The notes under the pieces were generated by a model, which worked only from the letters and a program-made list of their open reading frames with translations, did not search any database and was not told the origin of the DNA. 64,000 nt of DNA from an uncultured Methanobrevibacter sp. (GTDB taxonomy: Archaea > Methanobacteriota > Methanobacteria > Methanobacteriales > Methanobacteriaceae): NCBI GenBank assembly GCA_900314635.1, contig OMVY01000001.1:62001-126000 (forward strand), written 5' to 3'. Positions 1-8,597 of this stretch are shown piece by piece. Within the stretch, counting starts at the first letter, position 1; every line of letters starts with the position of its first letter. Both the position numbers and the translations under genes were made by a program.

Positions 1-34
1 TTAAAGTTTTTTTTTTTAAAATGCTATTCAATAA

Positions 35-1291
35 TTAAATTTGATATAAATTACCGTAATTGAATAATTCAATCTCTTCCGGACAGTTTTTAATTATATT
101 CTTGGTATCGAATATTATAGGGTTTTTCATCTTTGAAAGGACCAGATCATAGTCCAGCTCTTTGAATTCATTATGGTCTGCTAGAATAAGAGCTATTGAA
201 GCGGACTCAAGAGCTTCCTCAAGACCCACATAATGATTGTTTTTTATGTGAGGGTCGTGGATGGCTATTTCATAGCCGTTTGACTCGAGGCGCTGGATGA
301 TTTCAAATGCCGGAGATTCTCTTGCATCTCCTGTATTTCCCTTGTATGCAACTCCTAGAACAGCTATTTTTGGCTTGTACATGCTGGTATGGTTTTTAAT
401 TATTTCACGGGTTTTTTCCGCAACGAATTTCGGCATGCTGTTGTTTGTATCCCTTGCAAGCTTGATGATCCTTGCAGTATCCGGAGCTTCGGAATATATG
501 AAGTATGGGTCTATTGCAAGGCAATGTCCTCCTACTCCCGGTCCCGGAGTGTGTATGTTTACTCTAGGGTGCTTGTTGGCCATTTCTATTACATCAAGGG
601 CGTTTACTCCGATTTCAGCGCATATTTTTGCAAGCTCGTTTGCAAGTGCGATATTGACGTCTCTAAAGGTATTTTCCATACATTTGCTCATTTCAGCTGT
701 TTTAGCTTCTGTTTTCATCAGCTTGCCTTTTACAAATGTTGCATAGACTTCAGCCGCCTTGTCGCTGCATTCCGGAGTGATTCCTCCAATGATTCTGTCG
801 TTGTGTATAAGCTCCTCTATTATCTTTCCAGGCAGGACCCTTTCAGGGCAGTGTGCAAGATACAAGTCTGTTCCGATTTTAAAGCCAGCCTCTTCAAATA
901 TAGGCTTTATCTGATTGTCGGTTGACATCGGAGCTATTGTTGATTCTATAATGACCACGTTTCCCTTCTTTAAAAATGGAACAATGGACCTGCAGCCGTT
1001 TACAACATAGCTCAAGTCGCAGCTCAAGTCATCTGCTATGAATGGTGTCGGAACTGTTATTATGAACACATCAGCTTCCTCAGGCTTTAGTGAGGCATGA
1101 TAGCTTCCGGATTTTGCCGCCTTGTTTATAATCTGCTGGATTCCAGGCTCTTCGATATGGATTTTGCCTTCATTTAATGTCCTGATTATATCTTCATTGA
1201 TGTCCACTCCAACCACTTCACATCCATTGTCAGCGAAGAGCGCTGCGGTAGGAAGACCGATATAACCCTGACCTATTATACAAATTTTCAT
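35..1291 (-). CDS. wecC: UDP-N-acetyl-D-mannosaminuronate dehydrogenase (WecC-like)
   Basis: A 418-residue nucleotide-sugar dehydrogenase that oxidises the C6 hydroxyl of a UDP-HexNAc (classically UDP-ManNAc) to the uronic acid with two NAD+. The N-terminal Rossmann motif GQGYIGLPTA (residues 7-16) and the GGHC motif with the catalytic thiohemiacetal cysteine at C257 are both intact, and the length is normal for WecC. The start is supported by GAGGGA about 5 nt upstream. It is divergent from rfbD across a 261-bp gap and opens the polysaccharide locus. The product could feed surface glycans; supply of the aminouronic acid of pseudomurein (talosaminuronic acid) is only my inference. The exact HexNAc substrate cannot be read from sequence. 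Confidence 0.9.
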   Translation of the reverse strand: MKICIIGQGYIGLPTAALFADNGCEVVGVDINEDIIRTLNEGKIHIEEPGIQQIINKAAKSGSYHASLKPEEADVFIITVPTPFIADDLSCDLSYVVNGCRSIVPFLKKGNVVIIESTIAPMSTDNQIKPIFEEAGFKIGTDLYLAHCPERVLPGKIIEELIHNDRIIGGITPECSDKAAEVYATFVKGKLMKTEAKTAEMSKCMENTFRDVNIALANELAKICAEIGVNALDVIEMANKHPRVNIHTPGPGVGGHCLAIDPYFIYSEAPDTARIIKLARDTNNSMPKFVAEKTREIIKNHTSMYKPKIAVLGVAYKGNTGDARESPAFEIIQRLESNGYEIAIHDPHIKNNHYVGLEEALESASIALILADHNEFKELDYDLVLSKMKNPIIFDTKNIIKNCPEEIELFNYGNLYQI

Positions 1292-1552
1292 AATTTCCCT
1301 CTATTTAAATGATTATCAATAGTAATTATCTTTCTTATTCTATATATTAGTTTATTATTTTTAAATCCCCAATTAAATAGAATCAAATATCTATTCACGA
1401 TGTTGAAAGAAATTCTCATCCATATAACGATATTTTTCAATTCTTATTGAACTTGATTTTAAAATTTTAACAATATTTATTATTTATAAATTATAAACCT
1501 AATATCAATATAAATTTTAAATTATCAATTTTATTTTTTTACAGGTGCTTAT
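1292..1552. promoter_or_regulatory. divergent promoter region wecC / rfbD
   Basis: This 261-bp AT-rich gap must hold promoters in both directions. On the plus strand an ATTTATAAATT stretch around 1483-1494 is a plausible TATA box for rfbD, and TTCTATATATTAG near 1339-1350 could serve either strand. rfbD is preceded by AGGTGCTTAT directly before its ATG. TATA boxes are assigned by eye. Confidence 0.4.
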
Positions 1553-2389
1553 ATGAAAATTTTAATAACCGGTGCTTATGGAATGCTGGGCTCTGATTTG
1601 AGGGATGTTCTCTCATCCCATGATGTAATAGCTGCTGGAAGCAAGGACTTAGATATCACCGACCGTGAAAAGGTTCTGGAATTTGTTAAGGAAAATTTTC
1701 CGGATATTGTTATTAATGCAGCGGCATATACTGCTGTGGATGATTGTGAAACCAATTTTGATGAAGCCTATCAAGTAAATGCAATAGGCCCTCGAAATCT
1801 TGCCATTGCATGCAGGGAAATAGATTCTCCTTTGGTCCACATCAGCACAGATTATGTCTTTGACGGCAGCAAGAAAACTCCTTTGGTGGAGGATGATCCA
1901 ATCGGACCCAAGAGCGCTTACGGAAAGACCAAGCTTGAAGGGGAGAAGTTCATTGAAGAGATATTGGATAAATATTTCATTCTCAGGACAGCCTGGCTCT
2001 ACGGCCTTAACGGCCCTAATTTCGTAAAGACAATGCTGGCCTTGACAGAAAGTTATGACGAGGTCACTGTCGTCTATGACCAGGTTGGCAGTCCGACTTA
2101 TACTCACGATCTGGCTCTGGCTATTTCAGAACTCCTTGAAAGTGATAAATATGGAATTTATCATCTCACAAATGCTGGAGAATGCTCATGGTATGAATAT
2201 TGCATGGAATTCTATGCACTGGCAGGAAAGGAAACCAAAGTAAGGCCTGTAACAACCGAGGAGTTTCCAAGGCCTGCACCACGGCCGCATTACTCCGTTT
2301 TAAGCAATGAAAAATGGATAAAAGCAGGATTCACACCTATGAGAAGCTATAAAGAAGCTTTAGAGGATTATTTAAATTTGATATTGTGA
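1553..2389 (+). CDS. rfbD: dTDP-4-dehydrorhamnose reductase
   Basis: Final step of dTDP-L-rhamnose synthesis: NAD(P)H reduction of dTDP-4-keto-L-rhamnose. The 278-residue protein has the extended SDR layout: nucleotide-binding GAYGMLG at residues 7-13, STDYVFDG near residue 100, and a YGKTK catalytic Tyr-Lys pair near 123-127. It is full length for RmlD. It is the first of four rhamnose genes in the order rfbD-rfbA-rfbC-rfbB, all on this strand, so the cell evidently puts rhamnose into a surface glycan or wall polymer. The start is fixed by the AGGTGCTTAT ribosome binding site. Confidence 0.95.
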   Translation: MKILITGAYGMLGSDLRDVLSSHDVIAAGSKDLDITDREKVLEFVKENFPDIVINAAAYTAVDDCETNFDEAYQVNAIGPRNLAIACREIDSPLVHISTDYVFDGSKKTPLVEDDPIGPKSAYGKTKLEGEKFIEEILDKYFILRTAWLYGLNGPNFVKTMLALTESYDEVTVVYDQVGSPTYTHDLALAISELLESDKYGIYHLTNAGECSWYEYCMEFYALAGKETKVRPVTTEEFPRPAPRPHYSVLSNEKWIKAGFTPMRSYKEALEDYLNLIL

Positions 2390-2475
2390 AAGTTTAGAAG
2401 CTAAATATTTTATTATGGAAATTTGTCCGATTTACGTTTATTAAATTATTAATAAAAAAAATGAGATGTGATTTT

Positions 2476-3348
2476 ATGAAAGGAATTGTACTAGCAGGAG
2501 GCTCTGGAACTCGTTTGTATCCGATTACAAAAGCAGTGTCCAAGCAATTGCTGCCCCTGTATGACAAGCCGATGATTTATTATCCTATTTCCGTGCTTAT
2601 GCTTGCCGGAATCAAGGAAATCCTAATCATTTCAACTCCAAGAGATTTGCCTATGTATAAGGAACTTCTTGGAGACGGCAGCGATTTGGGCATCAGTTTT
2701 GAATATGTCGAACAGTATAATCCAAACGGATTGGCTGAAGCATTCATAATCGGCGAGGATTTCATCGGCGATGACAATGTGGCTCTTATCTTAGGAGACA
2801 ATGTCTTCCACGGACATAGATTTACTGAAATCCTGGAAAAAGCCACTCAGCTTGAAGAAGGGGCAATTGTATTCGGTTATTACACAAACAACCCCGAAGC
2901 CTTTGGAGTAGTTGAATTTGACGATGAATGGAATGTATTGTCAATTGAGGAAAAGCCTGAGCATCCTAAATCAAATTATATTGTGCCTGGCTTGTATTTC
3001 TACGACAACGATGTTATTGAAATAGCCAAGAATGTAGAGCCTTCCGACAGGGGAGAGCTTGAAATAACTTCTATTAATGAGGAATATCTTAGAAGAGGCA
3101 AGATCAAGGTCGAGCTCCTTGGTAGGGGAATGGCCTGGCTTGATACAGGAACCCATGACGGTTTGCTTGATGCTGCAAACTTCATAGAAACCGTGCAGAA
3201 AAGACAAAGCCTCTATATCGCATGTTTAGAGGAAATAGCTTATTTGAAAGGCTATATAGACAGGGAAAAACTTTTGGAATTGGCAGAAGAACTTAAAAAG
3301 ACTGATTACGGCCAATATTTATTTAATTTAGCTAATAGAGGATTTTAA
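2476..3348 (+). CDS. rfbA: glucose-1-phosphate thymidylyltransferase
   Basis: First step of the rhamnose pathway: glucose-1-phosphate + dTTP to dTDP-glucose + PPi. The signature [12 protein letters not shown] begins at residue 8, followed by the [15 protein letters not shown] segment that marks RmlA, with GDNVFHG further on. An ATG 15 nt upstream (2461) is in frame, but family members start MKGIVLAGG, and the start at 2476 is preceded by GATGTGATTTT, like other starts in this window, so I choose 2476 (290 residues). The gene abuts rfbC with no gap, implying co-translation. Confidence 0.95.
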   Translation: MKGIVLAGGSGTRLYPITKAVSKQLLPLYDKPMIYYPISVLMLAGIKEILIISTPRDLPMYKELLGDGSDLGISFEYVEQYNPNGLAEAFIIGEDFIGDDNVALILGDNVFHGHRFTEILEKATQLEEGAIVFGYYTNNPEAFGVVEFDDEWNVLSIEEKPEHPKSNYIVPGLYFYDNDVIEIAKNVEPSDRGELEITSINEEYLRRGKIKVELLGRGMAWLDTGTHDGLLDAANFIETVQKRQSLYIACLEEIAYLKGYIDREKLLELAEELKKTDYGQYLFNLANRGF

Positions 3349-3912
3349 ATGGGAAAATTCAAGTTTACATATACAGAAATTGAAGGAGTCTTTATTGCAG
3401 AGCCTGCAGTATTTCCAGATGAAAGGGGATACTTCATGGAAACCTACAACGAGAATGACTTCAAGGAGGAAGGCATTGATTTGACATTTGTTCAGGACAA
3501 TCAGTCAAAATCATCTAAAGGAGTGCTTAGAGGCCTTCATTTTCAAAAAACCCAGCCTCAAGGCAAACTGGTGCGAGTAATCAGCGGAGAAGTTTTTGAT
3601 GTGGCTGTTGATTTGAGAAAGGCTTCCAGGACTTATGGAAAATGGATAGGCGTGAGATTGTCTGCTGAGAACAAGAAGCAGTTATTTATTCCAAAAGGAT
3701 TTGCACATGGCTTTGTTGTATTGTCAGATGAAGCGGAATTCGTTTACAAATGCACTGACTTCTACAAGGGGGATGACGAAGGAGGAATTCTTTGGAACGA
3801 CCCTGATATTGGCATAGAATGGCCGATAGAAGACATAGGCGAGGAAAACATCTTGTTATCTGAAAAAGACAAGTTATGGAAGCCATTGAAAGACACAGAT
3901 GTTGATTTCTAG
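3349..3912 (+). CDS. rfbC: dTDP-4-dehydrorhamnose 3,5-epimerase
   Basis: A cupin-fold epimerase of 187 residues converting dTDP-4-keto-6-deoxyglucose to the L-rhamno form. The catalytic histidine lies in RGLHFQ (H64) and the conserved tyrosine in FVYKCTDFY near residue 130; both are intact. The ATG follows the rfbA stop directly. Its last 22 bases, including the stop, occur again 60 bp further on (see the repeat entry). Confidence 0.95.
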   Translation: MGKFKFTYTEIEGVFIAEPAVFPDERGYFMETYNENDFKEEGIDLTFVQDNQSKSSKGVLRGLHFQKTQPQGKLVRVISGEVFDVAVDLRKASRTYGKWIGVRLSAENKKQLFIPKGFAHGFVVLSDEAEFVYKCTDFYKGDDEGGILWNDPDIGIEWPIEDIGEENILLSEKDKLWKPLKDTDVDF

Positions 3913-3972
3913 ATATGCATGTTTGGGAAGTGTATTGCAGAAGACTAAATAGACACAGATGTTGATTTCTAG
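3891..3972 (+). repeat. 22-bp direct repeat of the rfbC 3' end
   Basis: Bases 3891-3912 are the last seven codons of rfbC (part of codon one onward) with the TAG stop, and the identical 22 bases recur at 3951-3972, an offset of exactly 60 bp. The second copy is not in a gene. One of many gene-end duplications in this window. Confidence 0.9.
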
Positions 3973-4013
3973 CTATTTACACAATAGAATATTATGATTA
4001 TTAAGTGATTTTT

Positions 4014-5021
4014 ATGACTAAAGTTTTAGTAACCGGCGGAGCGGGATTCATAGGAAGCAATTTCGTTCATTACATGCTTGATAAGTATCCTGATTACGAG
4101 ATAGTCAATCTGGATGCTCTTACTTATTGCGGAAACCTTGAAAATCTTGAAGGGGTTGAAGATAATCCTAATTACACATTTGTCAAGGGAGATATCCGCG
4201 ACCACGAGCTTGTTGATGAAATAGCACGGGATGTTGACTACATTGTTCATTTTGCAGCTGAAAGCCATGTGGACAGAAGCATCGAAGATCCTGAGATATT
4301 CATCAAATCCAATATTCTCGGAACACAGGTCCTGCTTGATGCGGCAAAGAAATATGAGATTAAAAAGTACTTGCAGGTTTCCACCGACGAGGTTTACGGA
4401 ACCCTTGGAGCCGAAGGCTATTTTACAGAGGAAACTCCCCTTCAGCCTAACAGCCCTTATTCAGCCTCAAAGGCGGGGGCGGATTTGATGGTGAGAGCAT
4501 ACTATGAGACATTCGGCCTTCCTGTAAACATCACACGATGCTCCAACAACTACGGCCCTTACCAGTTCCCTGAGAAGCTGATTCCCCTAATGATTAGCAA
4601 CGCTCTTGAAGACAAGGAACTGCCTGTTTACGGCGACGGCAAGAACATCCGTGACTGGCTGCATGTCTATGACCACTGCTCAGCCATTGATCTTGTTCTT
4701 CACAAGGGAAGAATAGGCGAGGTCTACAATATCGGCGGACATAATGAAAAGCAGAACATAGAGATTGTAAAGCTCATATTGAAGGAGCTCGGCAAGAGTG
4801 AATCCCTCATCAAGTTTGTAACCGACAGGCTCGGCCATGACAGAAGATATGCTATCGATTCTACAAAAATAAGCGAGGAATTAGGCTGGAAGCCTAAATA
4901 TACCTTTGAAACAGGTATTGTAGAGACAATTCAATGGTATTTGGACAACCAGGACTGGACAAACAAGATCCGTTCAGGTGAATATCAGGAATATTATGAA
5001 AAGATGTATGGAAACAGGTAG
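4014..5021 (+). CDS. rfbB: dTDP-glucose 4,6-dehydratase
   Basis: Second step of dTDP-rhamnose synthesis: NAD+-dependent dehydration of dTDP-glucose. The SDR fold is complete over 335 residues: GGAGFIGSNF at 8-17, the STDEVYG motif with the catalytic Asp-Glu pair, and YSASK with Y149 and K153. A GTG at 4005 would add three residues, but it is part of the AAGTGATTTTT ribosome binding site, so ATG 4014 is preferred. It lies 101 bp after rfbC, beyond the duplicated rfbC tail. Confidence 0.95.
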   Translation: MTKVLVTGGAGFIGSNFVHYMLDKYPDYEIVNLDALTYCGNLENLEGVEDNPNYTFVKGDIRDHELVDEIARDVDYIVHFAAESHVDRSIEDPEIFIKSNILGTQVLLDAAKKYEIKKYLQVSTDEVYGTLGAEGYFTEETPLQPNSPYSASKAGADLMVRAYYETFGLPVNITRCSNNYGPYQFPEKLIPLMISNALEDKELPVYGDGKNIRDWLHVYDHCSAIDLVLHKGRIGEVYNIGGHNEKQNIEIVKLILKELGKSESLIKFVTDRLGHDRRYAIDSTKISEELGWKPKYTFETGIVETIQWYLDNQDWTNKIRSGEYQEYYEKMYGNR

Positions 5022-5109
5022 GTCTTTGGTTTAATAATTATGTAAATATGATTATCTCGTCTTTAATTGGTAATCAAGTAGTTGACTTAATAAATGTTCA
5101 AGTGATTTA

Positions 5110-6087
5110 ATGAAAGTTTCTGTAGTGACTCCAAATTATAATGGCTTGAAGTTCCTTAAAGCCTATTTTGACAGCCTGGCTCTTCAAGCGGAATTTATAG
5201 AGGAAATCGTTATTGTGGATAACGGATCTGAGGATGGAAGCGTTGAATTCATAGAATCCTTGAATGAAAATTATCCGGTTGATATAAAGCTCATAAAAAA
5301 TAAGGAAAACCTCGGATTCGCTCCTGCAGTCAATCAGGGTATTCGAGCATCAAAATCCGAGTATGTCTACTCATTGAACAATGATGTTGAGCTTGAGAAA
5401 GATACAGTTGAAATGATAGTCCGGGATATGGATGATTCAATTGCAATGGGTGAGAATCCATTTTCATTCTCTTCAAAAATGATTCAATTCAACAATCGCA
5501 ACTTGATTGATGATGCTGGAGACGAGTACACAATTCTTGGATGGACTCGAAAGGCAGGCGACGGCAAGCCCCTTGGGAAATATGGTGAAAAGAGGGAGAT
5601 ATTTTCAAGTTGTGGCGGCGCGGCTCTCTACAGGCGCTCCGTACTTGATGAGATAGGAATGTTTGATGATAATTTCTTCGCCTATCTTGAAGACATAGAT
5701 TTAAGCTACAGAGCCCAGATTAATGGTTATAAGAACTTTTTCTCCCCTCGCTCAATTGTTTATCACAAGGGAAGCGGAACAAGCGGAAGCAGATATAATG
5801 AGTTCAAGGTAAGAATTTCTGCAAGAAACAATCTCTGGCTTGCTTATAAGAACCTGGTTCTTCCTCAAAAGATTTTGAATTTCATCTTTCTCTTTATTGG
5901 CTTTTTCATAAAATATGTCTTCTTTTTAAGAAAGGGATTCGGCCATGTTTACCTTGATGGGCTTAAGGAAGGCTTTAAAACAAGAAAGAAATTGGACAGG
6001 GTTGAGTTCAAGAGGGCTAATTGGAAAAACTACTTTAAAATCGAGTGGAAATTAATAAAGAATACTATAAATTACTTGAGGATATAG
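5110..6087 (+). CDS. family 2 glycosyltransferase
   Basis: A 325-residue GT-A glycosyltransferase that would add a sugar to a lipid-linked glycan at the inner membrane face. It starts VSVVTPNYNG, has the VDNGSEDGS nucleotide-binding segment near residue 45 and a DxD-like NNDVE near 95, then the acceptor-side FAYLEDIDLSYR motif typical of rhamnosyltransferase-like GT2 proteins. A hydrophobic segment around 255-275 suggests membrane anchoring. The start is supported by CAAGTGATTTA before the ATG. Position directly after the rhamnose genes makes it a candidate rhamnosyltransferase, which is inference. Confidence 0.85.
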   Translation: MKVSVVTPNYNGLKFLKAYFDSLALQAEFIEEIVIVDNGSEDGSVEFIESLNENYPVDIKLIKNKENLGFAPAVNQGIRASKSEYVYSLNNDVELEKDTVEMIVRDMDDSIAMGENPFSFSSKMIQFNNRNLIDDAGDEYTILGWTRKAGDGKPLGKYGEKREIFSSCGGAALYRRSVLDEIGMFDDNFFAYLEDIDLSYRAQINGYKNFFSPRSIVYHKGSGTSGSRYNEFKVRISARNNLWLAYKNLVLPQKILNFIFLFIGFFIKYVFFLRKGFGHVYLDGLKEGFKTRKKLDRVEFKRANWKNYFKIEWKLIKNTINYLRI

Positions 6088-6180
6088 GAAACTAGGGAAT
6101 TATTTAAAATTGATTTTTTTAATAATTGGAATAAGGAATATAATTAAAATTTTTAAAATATGGATTTAACGGGGAATAAA

Positions 6181-7080
6181 ATGACTAATATAAGTTTATC
6201 AATTATTATTGTGAATTACAACACCTTCAAGCTTACAAGAGATACAATAAACTCCTGCATCTCAGAGCCTACCCGTTATACTTATGAAATATTCCTTGTT
6301 GACAATAAATCCACTGATGACAGCTTATTTCAGCTAAAGAAGTATTTTGAAAGTGAAATAAGTCGCGGATTAATCAAAGTAATCGAAAATGATGAAAACA
6401 AGGGTTTTGCAAATGCCAATAATCTAGCTATTGAAAAAGCTTCAGGAGATTTCATCCTGCTTTTGAATTCAGACACCCTCGTTGAACAGAACACCATCGA
6501 CAAGTGCATGGATTATATGACTAGAGCAGTGAATGCGGATGTCGGCGCTTTGGGATGCAAGGTCTCCCTTGCGGATGGAAGCCTTGACAAGGCATGCAAG
6601 AGAAGTTTTCCAAATCCTGCAAACTCTTTTTATAAACTGTTCAATATCAATACAGGTTCATCAAAAGCGGATTACAATATCACCGGCCTGGATGACAATG
6701 GAGTTTATGAAATCGACTGCCTGACAGGCGCTTTCATGCTGGTTAGAAAAACCACGATAGAGGATATCGGCCTTCTTGATGACACATTTTTCATGTACGG
6801 CGAGGATATAGACTGGTGCTACAGGATAAAGAAGGCCGGATGGAAGATAATCTACTTCGGCGAAGCGGGAATTGTCCATTATAAAGGGGCAAGCAGCGAG
6901 GATAAAAAGACAAAAAGGCGGAATCCCAAGTTGGTTTATGAATTCTACAGGGCCATGTATGTCTTTTATAGAAAACATTACACTAAAAAGTATAACTTCT
7001 TGCTGAATATTGCCGTTTATATCGGCATTTTTGTCTTGCTGGTCAAGAATTTAATATCTAATGAGTTGAAGCGGTTTTAA
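6181..7080 (+). CDS. family 2 glycosyltransferase
   Basis: A second GT2 enzyme, distantly similar to its upstream neighbour: SIIIVNYNTF at the N terminus, VDNKSTDDS, a DxD-like LLNSDTLVE, and FFMYGEDIDWCYRIK near residue 215. A C-terminal hydrophobic stretch (about 275-292) can anchor it to the membrane. An in-frame ATG at 6160 exists, but GGGGAATAAA lies just before ATG 6181, giving 299 residues and the usual family start. Specificity is unknown; the neighbourhood points to surface glycan assembly. Confidence 0.85.
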   Translation: MTNISLSIIIVNYNTFKLTRDTINSCISEPTRYTYEIFLVDNKSTDDSLFQLKKYFESEISRGLIKVIENDENKGFANANNLAIEKASGDFILLLNSDTLVEQNTIDKCMDYMTRAVNADVGALGCKVSLADGSLDKACKRSFPNPANSFYKLFNINTGSSKADYNITGLDDNGVYEIDCLTGAFMLVRKTTIEDIGLLDDTFFMYGEDIDWCYRIKKAGWKIIYFGEAGIVHYKGASSEDKKTKRRNPKLVYEFYRAMYVFYRKHYTKKYNFLLNIAVYIGIFVLLVKNLISNELKRF

Positions 7081-7165
7081 TCTTTTTGGTAATTTACTAG
7101 CTATTGAGTTGAGGCGGTTTTATCTTTTTGGTAATTTATTAGATAAATGAGCGGCTTTTAGTTTT
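7063..7165 (+). repeat. 43-bp tandem duplication of a gene 3' end
   Basis: The end of the second glycosyltransferase gene with its stop (7063-7105) is repeated at 7106-7147 with a few substitutions, followed by a shorter third copy at 7149-7165. The copies are adjacent, with a period of 43 bp. Confidence 0.85.
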
Positions 7166-7193
7166 TAATTAATTTTATGAGTCTGGTGAAATA

Positions 7194-8296
7194 ATGGTTG
7201 AGAAAAATGAAAGGATTCTATGGTTGGATATTGCAAGAGCTATTGCAATCATACTTGTAGTCTGCGGCCATTGTGACAATTTCACTACCTGGAGCATTCA
7301 AAGCTTTTCAGGTCTGTTTTTCATGCCTCTTTTCATTTTCATCAGCGGTTATCTCTTCAAAGACAGGGTCATAGACTCTTTCTCTGATTTGACAGCATTC
7401 TTGAAAAGAAGGGTAGTTCCGATTTACAAATACTATCTTACTTATGACTGGTGTTCTACTTTTTAAAGAACTTCTTCTTCCAAATAGGTTTTTACAGCTC
7501 CTCAGTGCTATATGGCGACAAGATAATTCATCCTGTAAGCTCCCTAGGCACAGTTGCCACAGATGTTATAAAAATAATATTGTGCATGGGAAGGGAGCCT
7601 TTCTGTGGTGCGTTCTGGTTTTTCATAGCTTTAATATTCGTAACAATAGCCTATGCTTTCATAAGATTCATTGGAAGGAAATTGAATAATATCATCGATG
7701 AAAACATAACAGTCAATGCAGGGGTTCTTTTATGCTTCATTCTAGGCTGCATCATGAGGTATACAGTCAATATTCCTAGATTTTCACCTTCATTGACTCT
7801 CATACTGTTCTACCATCTGGGAAACATTTATTTTGTAAACAGGGACAGGATTCGCTTTGACAATGGATTGGTCTGTATGTTATCATTCCTCCTCTTGCTG
7901 ATTCTAAACAGCTATGGATATGTTTCAATGAACCAAAACATGTTTACAGATCCGATTTTCCTGATTGTCTCATCATTTTTAGGAATTTACATGGTATTCT
8001 ACATATCCAAGGTTCTTGATGGAAGATTAGACAAGGCAAGGGATGTGCTGGTTTATATCGGTCAGAACACTCTGCCTATAATCGCATTCCACCTCTTCTG
8101 TTTCAAATTCGTGATGCTGGCTCAGCTATTTACAGGATATATCAGCTTCGATCAGCTGGCTATTTTAAATGGTGCAAACAATAACAATCTATGGTACATA
8201 GCATATGTTTTATGCGGCGTTTTCGGTCCTCTGGCCATATACTGGCTTATAAGCAATTCCAAGGATAAAATCAGGCATTTGTTGGGAACCAGTTAA
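7194..8296 (+). pseudogene. acyltransferase family 3 membrane protein, frameshifted
   Basis: Two overlapping frames together make one acyltransferase_3 protein of about 365 residues. The first part (7194-7466) carries the family start ILWLDIARAIAIILVVCGH with the catalytic-type histidine and ends at TAA in frame after LTYDW. The second part, in the +2 frame, continues from about 7450 with FYFLKNFFFQIGFY through eight or so membrane helices to 8296. A single-base shift between about 7440 and 7455 rejoins them. Such enzymes O-acylate surface sugars, fitting the locus. It could be a real inactivating mutation, phase variation, or a sequencing error; there is no long homopolymer at the break. Confidence 0.8.
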
Positions 8297-8333
8297 TTCA
8301 ATAAATCAAGCATTTGTTGGGAACCAGTTAATT
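8271..8333 (+). repeat. 28-bp direct repeat of the acyltransferase 3' end
   Basis: Bases 8271-8298, covering the last codons and stop, recur at 8306-8333 with one difference, offset 35 bp. Confidence 0.9.
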
Positions 8334-8597
8334 AAATTGTTTCCAAATTATTTTTTTATCATTTACATTTGTTTTTAATAACTGTTCATTCATTTCTTTT
8401 TTTAAAATGGCACTATAAATTCAACGTTTTGAAAAATTCTTCACACTTCAAATTGATTATTATATAAATATTTAAATCATATTAAAAACATAATAATATT
8501 ATAATAATTTTTAGTTGCAATTATTTGGCGGAATTTTTTCATGATTCATTAAAAAATTATTTAAATAAGTGAATTTCTAAAAGAGGGAGCGGTACGA
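8297..8597. other. intergenic, promoter of sugar transferase gene
   Basis: After the repeated gene tail this 301-bp stretch is AT-rich. ATATAAATATTTAAATCA near 8462-8479 is a plausible TATA region for the gene at 8598, whose ribosome binding site is AGAGGGAGCGG. No small gene or structured RNA is apparent. Confidence 0.4.

Noticed and set aside
297-925. Two plus-strand open frames (149 and 178 codons) opposite wecC
   Set aside because: Both lie wholly antisense to a well-conserved gene, have no ribosome binding site and no recognisable domain; they follow from the codon bias of wecC.
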